Positions 8,388 through 17,037 of a stretch of 64,000 nt of DNA are shown in pieces. Source of the stretch: JBBAGC01 sp964491265. GTDB lineage: Bacteria; Spirochaetota; UBA4802; UBA5550. How positions within the stretch are numbered: the first letter of the stretch is position 1; each line of letters starts with the position of its first letter. The notes under the pieces are model-generated. The model saw only the letters and a list, made by a program, of their open reading frames with translations, was not told the origin of the DNA and ran no database searches. The translations under genes were made by a program, and so were the position numbers. The stretch lies in NCBI GenBank assembly GCA_964491265.1, contig CAZBFP010000002.1:186001-250000 (forward strand), in the 5' to 3' direction.

Positions 8388-9266
8388 ATGTTATCCGGCC
8401 GCTTAACCCTCCTTTTATTCATAATTCTCACTGCCTTACCCTTTACCTCCCTATTCCCCCAGATGCCTGACTGGACCTTCTTTAAGGATAGAGAGGGGAA
8501 TCAATACTATTATGACCGTGCCTTTAAAATAAGAATTACGGATGAACCTGATTTTAATTACCCCCCTGTTTCCGGAAAGGGGATAGAGTATTATTATAAC
8601 TCAGGCCTTGAATACCTGGACAGGAGAGAGGTTGTTAAGGGTTTATACTTTTTTAAATCAATACTTGCGCTAAAGCAGCAGGATAACCGTTTAAGGAAAA
8701 TTCAGATAAATACAGTGGATCAGATCAGTTCACTGGAAAAGAGACATGGAACAAGGATGGAGGCTTTTGACAGGGAGAGTACCCTTCTGATACTGAAGGA
8801 GGGGGGATCTTTCAGGCTTATCAATGAAAAGCTCTTCTATGCTTTGACCCTTCCTGTTCCTGCGCGTCCATGGATCATCAGAAAGGGGTGGAAGTATTCA
8901 GATAAGGGTTACGGTCTGCAGTTTGGAGTTAACATGGACGGGAGTGGGAAGAAGGGCTACGATTTTGTGGCAGGGGTGGAAACACGGATTCTCCCATTTG
9001 CAGCTGATACAGCAGATCAGGCTGAAGAGATATGGGTTAGAGATCTGGGGTCTGATGCATTTTCAAGAGAGCTTATAGAGAAGGGTGCAGAAAAAAAGAT
9101 ATATTTATACAAATATCCGGGTGACTCACCCTTCAGGGGGTATGAAGGGATTTATGTAAACAGGAATACGATTCATCTTGTACGGATAATGTATCATGAA
9201 AATATGCATTCCTCAGTTGAGCAGATGGTTCAGGATATGATGAGCAGTTTTACTCTTGTAAGATGA
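8388..9266 (+). CDS. Exported protein of unknown function, 292 aa
   Basis: The first 24 residues (RLTLLLFIILTALPFTSLF) form a Sec signal peptide with no lipobox Cys, so the mature protein should be periplasmic or outer-membrane associated. A 'YYYNSGLEYLDRREVVKGLYFFKSILAL' region (about 64-92) resembles a single TPR-like helix pair. The rest is mixed alpha/beta with an amphipathic C-terminal helix. No known family. It ends the plus-strand run and converges with the GNAT gene 1 bp later. Confidence 0.6.
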   Translation: MLSGRLTLLLFIILTALPFTSLFPQMPDWTFFKDREGNQYYYDRAFKIRITDEPDFNYPPVSGKGIEYYYNSGLEYLDRREVVKGLYFFKSILALKQQDNRLRKIQINTVDQISSLEKRHGTRMEAFDRESTLLILKEGGSFRLINEKLFYALTLPVPARPWIIRKGWKYSDKGYGLQFGVNMDGSGKKGYDFVAGVETRILPFAADTADQAEEIWVRDLGSDAFSRELIEKGAEKKIYLYKYPGDSPFRGYEGIYVNRNTIHLVRIMYHENMHSSVEQMVQDMMSSFTLVR

Positions 9267-9267
9267 A

Positions 9268-9726
9268 TCAGTCTTTATATACAAGAGCGGTTTCGCTGCA
9301 GTTTTCTCTATCTTTGCATTTGGCACAGTCTTTCCATATTTTTTCCGGGAACTCCTCCCGTGATACTTCAAAAAAACCGTAATGCTTAAAAAAATCGGGT
9401 CTGTAGGTTAAAACGAATATTCTTGCTGAGGATTTTTCTCTTATACGATTGATAATAGCCTTGAGGAGCCTGCCGCCGATTCCCATACTTCTGAATTCAT
9501 TATGAACAGCAAGTGATCTTATCTCTTTAAGGTTCCCGTCGTAGTCATAAAATGTGGCAACACCTTTAAGTTCACCAGATATTTCTGCAACTATAAATGT
9601 GCCGAGATTTGAGCGTATATCCTCCCTCTCCCTTTCAAGGATTACACCAAGGAGGGCATAGTGTTTCAGAAGGGAGAAAATATCTTCAATATCCTTCTCT
9701 TCAGCTTCCCTTATTTTTACTTCCAT
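9268..9726 (-). CDS. GNAT N-acetyltransferase, short N-acetylglutamate-synthase type
   Basis: 152 residues covering a single GNAT fold. Motif A is visible as VHNEFRSMGIGGRLLKAIIN, with the acetyl-CoA-binding R/Q-x-x-G-x-G/A pattern. The tail YRPDFFKHYGFFEV, then 'FPEKIWKDCAKCKDRENC' with its Cys cluster, is typical of the short ArgA-like enzymes that make N-acetylglutamate for arginine synthesis in bacteria without classic ArgA. The start has GGAG 2 bp upstream. It is the last gene of a minus-strand set with serC and a SPOR protein. The substrate is inferred from the Cys-rich tail; other arg genes are not in the window. Confidence 0.75.
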   Translation of the reverse strand: MEVKIREAEEKDIEDIFSLLKHYALLGVILEREREDIRSNLGTFIVAEISGELKGVATFYDYDGNLKEIRSLAVHNEFRSMGIGGRLLKAIINRIREKSSARIFVLTYRPDFFKHYGFFEVSREEFPEKIWKDCAKCKDRENCSETALVYKD

Positions 9727-9740
9727 GACTCCTGCCGGAA

Positions 9741-10403
9741 TTAATTTCGTTTAATTATCTGGGCATTAGCCGGAAAGGGTTCCTCTTTGTAAAGAGAAAT
9801 TTCTGTGAGAGCTTTGCGTGCATCACTTTCAGTTTTATAGGGGCCTGTGAATAGTCTGTAATTACCTTCATTTTTTGAAACAATAACAGTGTGTCCTTTG
9901 GTGCTTAAATACCGGGCAACAGGTTTGAACTCAGATTCGTTAAAATCCTTTCCCACCAGGATTACAAATGGGAATTCATTTTTAGGGTATACTGCGTCAG
10001 CCGGTTTTGCTGTGCCGGTGCCTGCCTCCTTAACAATATCGCTTAGCCTGGTGCTTATATTTGTGACAGCATTGTAGGTGTTTTCATCAACGATTTGTCT
10101 TTCAGCCCCGCCGGCGAACTTAATCCCTATAACCATGCCTGTGGTGAAAGAAATTATTATAAGGGCTGTTATGAAAGACAAAAGACGAACGGCTTTTTTC
10201 CGTGTACGTTCCTGCTCAATTTCATGAACTTTCGAGGTTTTAGAGAAAAATTCCGTGTCAACCTTTTCATATTGAGGAGCCATACAGCGTATGTTGCGGC
10301 CTTCGTAAAAATCCATGTTTTGCATATCAAACCCGTTATAATTAAAGAATAGAATATTAGAATGCGGGCAAACCCTGCATTTATATATTCTATTTCGGCA
10401 CAT
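9741..10403 (-). CDS. SPOR-domain membrane protein
   Basis: 220 residues. One membrane helix (LLSFITALIIISFTTGMVIG, about 90-110) separates a basic cytoplasmic N-terminus from a periplasmic part. Residues 145-215 (FPFVILVGKDFNESEFKPVA...YRLFTGPYKTESDARKAL) form a SPOR fold, which binds denuded peptidoglycan strands, so a cell-envelope or septal role is likely. The N-terminal 26 residues contain three Cys, and the start is uncertain: an internal ATG at 10325 (MQNMDFYEG) is also plausible. It lies about 100 bp after serC on the same strand. Confidence 0.65.
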   Translation of the reverse strand: MCRNRIYKCRVCPHSNILFFNYNGFDMQNMDFYEGRNIRCMAPQYEKVDTEFFSKTSKVHEIEQERTRKKAVRLLSFITALIIISFTTGMVIGIKFAGGAERQIVDENTYNAVTNISTRLSDIVKEAGTGTAKPADAVYPKNEFPFVILVGKDFNESEFKPVARYLSTKGHTVIVSKNEGNYRLFTGPYKTESDARKALTEISLYKEEPFPANAQIIKRN

Positions 10404-10503
10404 GGAATTCTCTTGTTTAGTAAAAGATTTTTCTGAAGAGGTATGATTGAAGGAAAAAAATTATGTATAGTGAAATCGGCAGGTAATTGTGGTTTTATCC
10501 GCC

Positions 10504-11586
10504 TCAAGGGCGGTTTATTTCAAATTTTTTCATAAAATCTATTAAGGCCTCTACACCTTTAACCGGCATGGCATTATAGATGCTGGCCCGTATGCCGCCG
10601 GCATTTTTATGCCCCTGCAGGTTTACAAGACCCTCTTTTTCCGCTTCCTTCACAAAAAGGGTATCCATATCCTTTGATCCTGTTGAAAAAGTAACATTCA
10701 TCATGGAGCGGAAATTTTTGTCTATGTTCCCCTTAAATAATGAAGAGTTATCAATAAAATCGTATAGGAGTGCTCCCTTTTCTCTGTTAATCTGCTCAAT
10801 GGCATTGATACCGCCAAGTTTTTTAAGCCACTTAAAAACAAGCCCTGCCAGATAGATAGAATAGGTCGGGGGTGTGTTGAAAAGGGACCTGGCAGCTGAG
10901 TGTACTTTAAAATTGAGCATGGACGGCAGATTTTCAGGTATCCTTTCATAGAGAGCTTTGTCTATTATTACAATAGTGACACCTGCAGGCCCGATATTTT
11001 TCTGGGCGCCTGCAAAAATAATACCGAATTTCGATACATCATAATTTTCTGAAAGAATGGATGATGACATATCCGCTATCAGGGGGAGTTTACCTGTATC
11101 AGGAATTTCCTTATAGCAGGTGCCGTATATGGTGTTGTTCCAGCATATGTGAACATAATCAGTATCTTTGCTGAAATTAAACTTCGACTTATCAGGTATT
11201 CGTGAAAAATTTATCCCTTCAGAAGAGGCTGCAATATGGACTTTGCCAATTTTCTCAGCTTCTGTTATGGCTTTTTGAGTCCATATACCTGTGTTTATAA
11301 TGTCGCATTTTTTATTCACTGTCATAATATTCATTGGGATCATTGTAAACTGCAGTGATGCGCCCCCCTGGAGAAAAAGCACATCATAATTATCAGGGAT
11401 ATTCATCAGCTCCCTTAATAGAGATTCAGCCTCGTTTATAATATTTTCGTAAACCGCAGATCTGTGACTCATCTCCATAACAGACATTCCGCTGCTGCCG
11501 AATTCCAGCATCTCATTTGATGCCTGAATAAGCACCTCTTCCGGAAGAACTGCGGGACCTGCTGAAAAATTATAAACTCTTGCCAT
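10504..11586 (-). CDS. serC: Phosphoserine aminotransferase
   Basis: A PLP enzyme converting 3-phosphohydroxypyruvate and glutamate to phosphoserine in serine synthesis (also 4-phosphohydroxy-threonine for PLP). At 360 residues it is the normal length. Signature regions: the N-terminal YNFSAGPAVLPEEVL, MEMSHRS, the glycine-rich LFLQGGASLQF, the PLP-Asp region LIADMSSSILS and the Schiff-base Lys in FAGAQKNIGPAGV. The C-terminal part retains GGIRASIYNAMP. A DUF1015 gene lies divergently about 500 bp away, an arrangement I know from serine-biosynthesis loci of other anaerobes. Confidence 0.97.
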   Translation of the reverse strand: MARVYNFSAGPAVLPEEVLIQASNEMLEFGSSGMSVMEMSHRSAVYENIINEAESLLRELMNIPDNYDVLFLQGGASLQFTMIPMNIMTVNKKCDIINTGIWTQKAITEAEKIGKVHIAASSEGINFSRIPDKSKFNFSKDTDYVHICWNNTIYGTCYKEIPDTGKLPLIADMSSSILSENYDVSKFGIIFAGAQKNIGPAGVTIVIIDKALYERIPENLPSMLNFKVHSAARSLFNTPPTYSIYLAGLVFKWLKKLGGINAIEQINREKGALLYDFIDNSSLFKGNIDKNFRSMMNVTFSTGSKDMDTLFVKEAEKEGLVNLQGHKNAGGIRASIYNAMPVKGVEALIDFMKKFEINRP

Positions 11587-11637
11587 TACATTTACCTGAA
11601 AGTTATTTTTTTAATATCAGTATAAATTTGTGGGTGG

Positions 11638-11724
11638 TGTCATTCCCGCGCATGCGGGAATCTCATAATTTCTGATTTTTTCATGAGATTCCCGCATTCC
11701 GTTTTCGCTCCAGCCGGAATGACA
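11638..11724. repeat. Gene-less derivative of the GIY-YIG inverted-repeat element
   Basis: It begins TGTCATTCCCGC and ends GCCGGAATGACA, the same termini as the 1223-1608 element. Only about 50 bp of hairpin sequence (GCATGCGGGAATCTCAT..CATGAGATTCCCGC) lies between them. It is the size expected if the nuclease gene had been lost. Confidence 0.7.
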
Positions 11725-11852
11725 ATAAATGTGTATACAACCCGAAAATAAACTGTTACTATCTTTTAGAATATCATTAATAAGTTTTTTATTCTTGAAA
11801 ATGACAACTATTTTTTTAAATATGTCATTTTACGTGATATTATCAAAAAAAA

Positions 11853-12052
11853 CAGTGTTAATTCCTTAATTATTTTGTAGAATTAAATGCTGAGATACCC
11901 CCACCGCCGAAGGGGGGCTTCAAGGCTGTGTTATTAAACTTTAAAAGAGTTTAAAAGTCCCCCTCCGGGGGCTTAACTTAATGACATTGAGGCGGCGGGG
12001 TATTGAAAACAGCATTATTACACAATAAAGTATCTTCAGGAATAATTACTGA
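11853..12052. repeat. GC-hairpin repeat, copy 2, with an internal insertion
   Basis: The left arm starts CAGTGTTAATTCCTTAA at 11853 and the right arm ends CAGGAATAATTACTG at about 12051, as in copy 1. The GC core is split: GATACCCCCACCGCCGAAGG, then about 75 bp carrying GTCCCCCTCCGGGGGC and CTTAACTTAATGACATTG, then GGCGGCGGGGTATTG. The inserted part shares its CTTAACTTAATG-CATTG stretch with the element at 19967-20050. Positions 11725-11852 hold no gene. Confidence 0.7.
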
Positions 12053-12083
12053 AATAAAAAACAATTATATTAAGAGGAATTTT

Positions 12084-13313
12084 ATGGCTAAAATAAGGGC
12101 TTTCAGGGGATTAAGACCAGGGGATAATCTGGCAGATAAGATAGCGGCACTCCCCTATGATGTAGTCTCCTTTGAGGAGGCGGCAGAAATCGCGGGTGAT
12201 AATCCCTACTGCTTTTTTCACATATCAAGGGCAGAAATAGATCTCCCCCCCGATACAGACCCCTATTCACGGACAGTTTATGAGAAGGGGAGGGACACGC
12301 TTCTTGAGTTTACTGAAAAGGGGTATTTTAAAATGGACGAAAAGCCCTCCCTTTATCTCTATTCCCAGGTTATGGACGGCAGGATGCAGACAGGTATTGT
12401 TGCCTGTTCAAGTATTGATGATTACATGAATGATATTATAAAAAAACATGAACTCACAAGAGAGGATAAGGAGCTTGACCGGACCACTCACCTCGATATA
12501 GTAAAGGCAAACACCGGGCCTGTATTTCTGATTCACAGGGAATCTGAAGAGAAAAAAGCCCTGGTTGCAAAGGGGATGGCGCTTGAGCCTGTATACGATT
12601 TTACAGCTGATGACGGCATAAGACATATAGTGCGGATTATTGAAGATAGGAATCTTGTAGAAGCAATTGTAAAATCTTTTCAGGATGATATCCTCTATAT
12701 TGCTGACGGACATCACAGGGCTGCATCAGCAGTGCGTGTTGGAAAAATGCGCAGAGAGCAGAACCCGGCATATACCGGGGAGGAGGAGTTTAATTCATTC
12801 CTCTCAGTAATTTTCCCTGAAAATGAACTGAGGATACTTGCATATAACAGGCTTGTTAAAGATCTTAACGGACTGGATAAGGATTCCTTTATCGCTGCTT
12901 TGAAGGCTGAATTTTTAGTGGAGAAGGATGGCAAAAAGGTTCCTGATGCTGTTAATACATTTTCCATGTATCTTGATAATGAATGGTATACCTTAAAGCC
13001 TCTATCCCCTGTTTCCACTGACCCTTTGGAGGCACTCGATGTTTCCATAATGCAGAAAAGGCTCCTGGCCCCGATTCTCGGAATAGATGACCCGAGAAAA
13101 GATAAAAGGATTGAATTTGTCGGCGGAATAAGAGGAACTGCTGAGCTTGAGAAACTTGTTAATGCGGGGAAATTTGCAGTGGCATTTTCAATGCGGCCCA
13201 CAGATGTGGCCCAGCTTATTGATGTTTCAGATTCAGGGCAGATGATGCCCCCCAAGTCGACCTGGTTTGAGCCTAAGCTGAGAAGCGGACTCCTGGTTCA
13301 CAGGATAGACTAG
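12084..13313 (+). CDS. DUF1015 family protein
   Basis: 409 residues from the ATG of MAKIRAFRGLRP, which has AAGAGGAA four bases upstream. An in-frame ATG at 12003 lies in a dispersed repeat and is rejected. Family hallmarks: AALPYDVVSFEEA near the start, 'NPYCFFHISRAEIDLP', TGIVACSSIDDY, KKHELTREDKELDRTTHLD, and YIADGHHRAASA. The biochemical function is unsettled. The family is repeatedly found next to serA/serC, as here with divergent serC, so a link to serine or phosphoserine metabolism is inferred. Soluble, no export signal. Confidence 0.88.
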   Translation: MAKIRAFRGLRPGDNLADKIAALPYDVVSFEEAAEIAGDNPYCFFHISRAEIDLPPDTDPYSRTVYEKGRDTLLEFTEKGYFKMDEKPSLYLYSQVMDGRMQTGIVACSSIDDYMNDIIKKHELTREDKELDRTTHLDIVKANTGPVFLIHRESEEKKALVAKGMALEPVYDFTADDGIRHIVRIIEDRNLVEAIVKSFQDDILYIADGHHRAASAVRVGKMRREQNPAYTGEEEFNSFLSVIFPENELRILAYNRLVKDLNGLDKDSFIAALKAEFLVEKDGKKVPDAVNTFSMYLDNEWYTLKPLSPVSTDPLEALDVSIMQKRLLAPILGIDDPRKDKRIEFVGGIRGTAELEKLVNAGKFAVAFSMRPTDVAQLIDVSDSGQMMPPKSTWFEPKLRSGLLVHRID

Positions 13314-13314
13314 A

Positions 13315-14259
13315 TCAGGTGAAGGTATAAATTTCTATATTGTTGTCCCCTCTTTCACAGGCCTTATTTGAGGCCAGTTCCGCTCTTCTTATAAATGAGT
13401 CCATTATAAGGTCATTTATAAGAAGGGCTTCAGAATTTTTGCTCTCCCCCATGTCGGAGGGATTCAGTTCTGAAATGCCGATGGCAACACATGGTTCAAA
13501 AACAGAGTCTCTGAAACGGAATTTTTTAGACTGGAGACCCTCTACAATCCTTTTTGCCACAATCCTTGCATTAATATTATTGGTGTTGGGGAGAAAAATA
13601 AGGAATCTTCCCGAATCATACCTGCCAAGTTTATCATAGGGCCTTACAGATTTTTTTAACCTTCTGCTGAATTCTGCCATAAGTGAATCTATTGCCCTGT
13701 GACCCGATTCTGCAAGCATCTCATCGTAATTTTTTACTATTATCATTATAGTACATGAGAACTCACCTTTCCTGGCGGCTCTCCCCATTTCATTGAGGAT
13801 CTCATCAAGAAGCGCTCTTCTGTTGAGAACACCTGTAACCGGGTCCTCCTTTGCATGCATAAGAAGTTTCTTTTTTGTGCTGGAGAGCTTATTGTGAAGT
13901 CCAATATTTCCGGCAGCCAGGTGGAGCCTGATCATAAGCTCATCTTTAGTAAAAGGCATATAGATATAGTCATCAGCAGACTCTGATATAGCCATAAAGA
14001 TTTCATCTGTCATTTCTTTTGTACCGGTGAGCAGAATATGGATAAATCCGTTTTTCAGTTTAATCTGCCTTATGGAGAGACAGAGATCAAGGCTTGAGCT
14101 GTCTATCCAGTTGATAATAACAACAGAGGGGCCCTGTTTTTTGATAACATTAATGGCATCCACCGGATCTGCCGGAATAATTTCCAGGTTAAGCTCCCGG
14201 GCAAGATCTTCAATGGGCTTCATAATAGTTTTGGTATAATTTATAACACAGACTTTCAT
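13315..14259 (-). CDS. Degenerate response-regulator receiver-GGDEF protein
   Basis: 314 residues from an ATG preceded by GGAGAG. Residues 1-120 have the receiver fold but lack its chemistry: the acidic pair is absent (VCVINYTK), the phospho-Asp position is Asn50 (VVIINWID) and the conserved Lys is Met101 (YIYMPF). Residues 130-314 form a GGDEF domain with a normal DPVTGVLNRRALLDE entry, but the active-site loop is DSGRF (215-219) instead of GGDEF. An RxxD inhibitory-site motif (RPYD, 206-209) is kept at the right spacing. It is therefore unlikely to be a phosphorylatable diguanylate cyclase. A c-di-GMP receptor or scaffold role is an inference. It converges with the DUF1015 gene. Confidence 0.8.
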   Translation of the reverse strand: MKVCVINYTKTIMKPIEDLARELNLEIIPADPVDAINVIKKQGPSVVIINWIDSSSLDLCLSIRQIKLKNGFIHILLTGTKEMTDEIFMAISESADDYIYMPFTKDELMIRLHLAAGNIGLHNKLSSTKKKLLMHAKEDPVTGVLNRRALLDEILNEMGRAARKGEFSCTIMIIVKNYDEMLAESGHRAIDSLMAEFSRRLKKSVRPYDKLGRYDSGRFLIFLPNTNNINARIVAKRIVEGLQSKKFRFRDSVFEPCVAIGISELNPSDMGESKNSEALLINDLIMDSFIRRAELASNKACERGDNNIEIYTFT

Positions 14260-14477
14260 GGAACTCTCCAGACAGACCATTATATTATTCCCCGGTCGCT
14301 GTTTATCAGTAAGAGTATTTAAACAGGTGCAGGCATATTATTAAAATTATAGAGCTTTTCCCGAAATTTGTCAACAAACAATTATTCAATCAGGATTTCG
14401 ATACGGGAATTATTTTTAAAGAAAATTTTAATTAAAATAATGGGCAAGTGTAAAAAAGCTAATCAATTTCAAACAAA

Positions 14478-14540
14478 ACCCTCTCCCGACTTGATGGGAG
14501 AGGGTGCGCAAGCGATAGCGAAATGCGGGTGAGGGCATTT
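14478..14540. repeat. Short hairpin repeat (CCCTCTCCC type)
   Basis: ACCCTCTCCC (14478-14487), an 8-nt loop, then GGGAGAGGGT (14496-14505), a perfect 10-bp stem, followed by GCGCAAGCGATAGCGAAATG and GGTGAGGGC. Repeats of this wording occur widely in bacterial genomes. The adjoining 14541-14570 (AAAGTTAAGGAATTAACGCAC) matches the left arm of the GC-hairpin family in reverse, so two repeat types abut here. The rest of 14281-14584 shows no gene. Confidence 0.65.
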
Positions 14541-14584
14541 AACTTTATAAAAGTTAAGGAATTAACGCACATTCTGCTATTAAA

Positions 14585-17035
14585 TTATTCAATATCAATA
14601 TAATAGGGCTGCAGGTAAAGATGAGATTCTTTGCTCAGAAGTGAATACTTTTCAAGATCTGCAGCAAATGGGAATAAATTTTTTATAATAGATGTTTCTG
14701 CAGTTCCTCTGATTAAGCCGGGCAGCAGAAGCCTCCCTTCAGGGAGATGAAGAACATTGTAATTCCCTGTCACCTCTGCTTTCACTTTTGCCATCTCAAT
14801 TGCTGCCATAATACCGCCGCTCTGATTAACCAGGTTGTTCTCAATAGCCTGCTCACCTGTGAAAATTCTCCCTTCAGCAACCCCGGGGATGGTTTCCTCT
14901 TTGAAGCCCCTGGCTTCTGCAACTTTTTCAGTAAATCTGTTATAGGTGAAGTTGATCCCTTCCTGTATAATTTCCCGTTCCTTTTCAGTGAGCTTTTTTG
15001 ACTCTGAAAAGATGTCTGCAAATTCGCTCATCTTAATTACTTCCTTGTTTATTCCAAGTCTGCTGTATAATTCACTCAGGTTCAGCTTCCCTGCAATCAC
15101 CCCTATTGAGCCTGTAACAGTTCCCCTGCTTGCCAGTATCTCGTCACCGGTACATGCTATATAGTATCCCCCCGATGCAGCTGTATTGCCGAATGAAAAA
15201 ACAACAGGCTTGGGATATTTCTTTTTCAGTCTTGCAAGATCATGCCACATATAGTCTGAAGCTGAAGCTGATCCCCCTCCGGAATCGACCCTTATTACAA
15301 CCCCCTTAACCAGCCTGCTTTTGAACACAGCTTCAAGCACCCTTGAGTAGGTTGCATCGCCTATGGTTGTTTCAAAGACGGAACCGCGGCTTTCACCTGA
15401 AATGATGATGCCGTTTACATGAATAACAGCAATAGCAGGCACAGGGCCCCACTGTCTCATCTGTACTCTCTCTTTTGAATAATCTTTAAAGTTTACCAGG
15501 AAAACATTTTTTGCTATTTTTTTAACAGCCTCATCCCTGTACATAATCTCATCAATAAAACCCTTCTCTTTTGCCTCAGCCGGGTTGTAAAATCCCCTGC
15601 TGAAAAGTTCATCAACCGCTTCCCTGTCAATACCTCTGTCTGATATAATATCAGTTACAAACTGCTCATTAAGGCTTTTCAGAAGTGATTCCATATTCTC
15701 CCTGAATTCAGGGGACATGGATCCCCTTGTTAAAGGTTCATTCAGCGATTTATATTTCCCGAAGCGGACAGATTCGTACTCAATCCCCGCTTTATCTAAA
15801 ATCCCTTTAAAAAAGTAAACCTGCGCGCTCAATCCTGTAAGATGGAACGGGCTGTTGGGGGTAAAGTAAATTGTATCAGCAGTTGAAGCCAGGTAATACT
15901 CTTTGTTCCCCGGATAATTGAGTACTGCGTATATTTTTTTACCTCTCGATTTTATTTTTAATATTTCATCTCTGATCTCCTGTATCTGGGCCATGCCGAA
16001 ATGAACCCGGTCTATTTCAATAAAGAGGCCTTCAATAGTCCGGTCATCACCTGCATTTATTATCGCGCTCAGGAGTTCAGTAAAAACAGGATTTTTTTCA
16101 GCAAAGAAGGCGGGCCGTTCCACCTCTTTTATGGGGCGGTCAAACTTTATATGGAGCAGGTTGTGGGTTCCGTGAAACTCCTTCGCCTTTGTATTTCTGG
16201 CAATGCTGTATGAAAATCCCGCGCTTCTATAATCACCCCTTGAGTTTTCAAAAGATGATGCGTATCCGTCAATAACCATGCTGCTTGGATATTTTGTACG
16301 GAAAAAGAGGGGGATGCTCAGGGCGAATTGAATATTTTTATCAGTATCGATTTTACCTGTAAGTTCCATATCATTAAAGAATTTAATATTTCCGGAAAAG
16401 GAATAATCCATATCTTCGAACTTCTCATTACTCAGTTTCGAACCATCCATGGAAAGGGTAATATTCTGGAAATAGGGGCGAATAGAGATGGACCAGGTAT
16501 CCCTTCTGTATATGTCCCCTCCGCTGTACTCCCCTTTCATATCACGCATGGTAAATCCGAAAGAAATATATTGAGATGGCCTTAATATAAAACCTGCATT
16601 AAAGGCTTTATATCTGTCAAAATCTTTATTATTACTTTTACTAAAGGAGTAACCGCCTCCAAAGCCGAATGTATTTGCAATAAAAAATCCTTTATTGATA
16701 TAATACAAATCAGAGGCGGAATCTGTGTATCCATCTGTTTCACTGCTGTAGATTTCGTTATACCTGCTGTACATAAATGAGAGACCGAAAAGATTGAATC
16801 CGAGAAAATGATTGGCTCTCTCCCCTTCATTATAGCTAAAGTATCTGTAAGCAAAAGAACTTTTCCCTGATGTATCGGAAAAGACAGGGTTCAGCACCAT
16901 GGAGAAAGGCCCCCCTTCATAGCTTGCAGATATTGCGTCAGGGGGTAGCGGGAAGATCTCCTCTGATGCGGAAATAGAGGTAAGGGGCATGAGAGTCAGG
17001 ATGATGGCAATAAGTAGTATGCTGTTAAATTTCAT
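14585..17035 (-). CDS. Fusion of an exported barrel-like domain with S49 signal-peptide peptidase
   Basis: 816 residues. Residues 1-22 are a signal peptide. Residues 40-290 are rich in alternating aromatic/polar strands (FAYRYFSY, FLGFNLFGLSFMYSRY, YISFGFTMRDM, WSISIRPYF), as in PorV/UPF0164-type outer-membrane barrels. Residues 315-800 form a two-lobed SppA-type S49 peptidase. The general base Lys is K429 in GKYKSLNEP, and the nucleophile Ser is S621 in NTAASGGYY, giving the Lys/Ser dyad of the 67-kDa SppA form. Usual SppA is about 550-620 residues with a membrane anchor; here a barrel-like segment replaces it. tmk lies 3 bp upstream. The protease assignment is secure; the barrel is inferred from composition. 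Confidence 0.85.
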   Translation of the reverse strand: MKFNSILLIAIILTLMPLTSISASEEIFPLPPDAISASYEGGPFSMVLNPVFSDTSGKSSFAYRYFSYNEGERANHFLGFNLFGLSFMYSRYNEIYSSETDGYTDSASDLYYINKGFFIANTFGFGGGYSFSKSNNKDFDRYKAFNAGFILRPSQYISFGFTMRDMKGEYSGGDIYRRDTWSISIRPYFQNITLSMDGSKLSNEKFEDMDYSFSGNIKFFNDMELTGKIDTDKNIQFALSIPLFFRTKYPSSMVIDGYASSFENSRGDYRSAGFSYSIARNTKAKEFHGTHNLLHIKFDRPIKEVERPAFFAEKNPVFTELLSAIINAGDDRTIEGLFIEIDRVHFGMAQIQEIRDEILKIKSRGKKIYAVLNYPGNKEYYLASTADTIYFTPNSPFHLTGLSAQVYFFKGILDKAGIEYESVRFGKYKSLNEPLTRGSMSPEFRENMESLLKSLNEQFVTDIISDRGIDREAVDELFSRGFYNPAEAKEKGFIDEIMYRDEAVKKIAKNVFLVNFKDYSKERVQMRQWGPVPAIAVIHVNGIIISGESRGSVFETTIGDATYSRVLEAVFKSRLVKGVVIRVDSGGGSASASDYMWHDLARLKKKYPKPVVFSFGNTAASGGYYIACTGDEILASRGTVTGSIGVIAGKLNLSELYSRLGINKEVIKMSEFADIFSESKKLTEKEREIIQEGINFTYNRFTEKVAEARGFKEETIPGVAEGRIFTGEQAIENNLVNQSGGIMAAIEMAKVKAEVTGNYNVLHLPEGRLLLPGLIRGTAETSIIKNLFPFAADLEKYSLLSKESHLYLQPYYIDIE

Positions 17036-17037
17036 AA

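Noticed and set aside
12003..12083. N-terminal extension of the DUF1015 protein
   Set aside because: It lies in the arm of a dispersed GC-hairpin repeat. The ATG at 12084 has AAGAGGAA and begins the family consensus.
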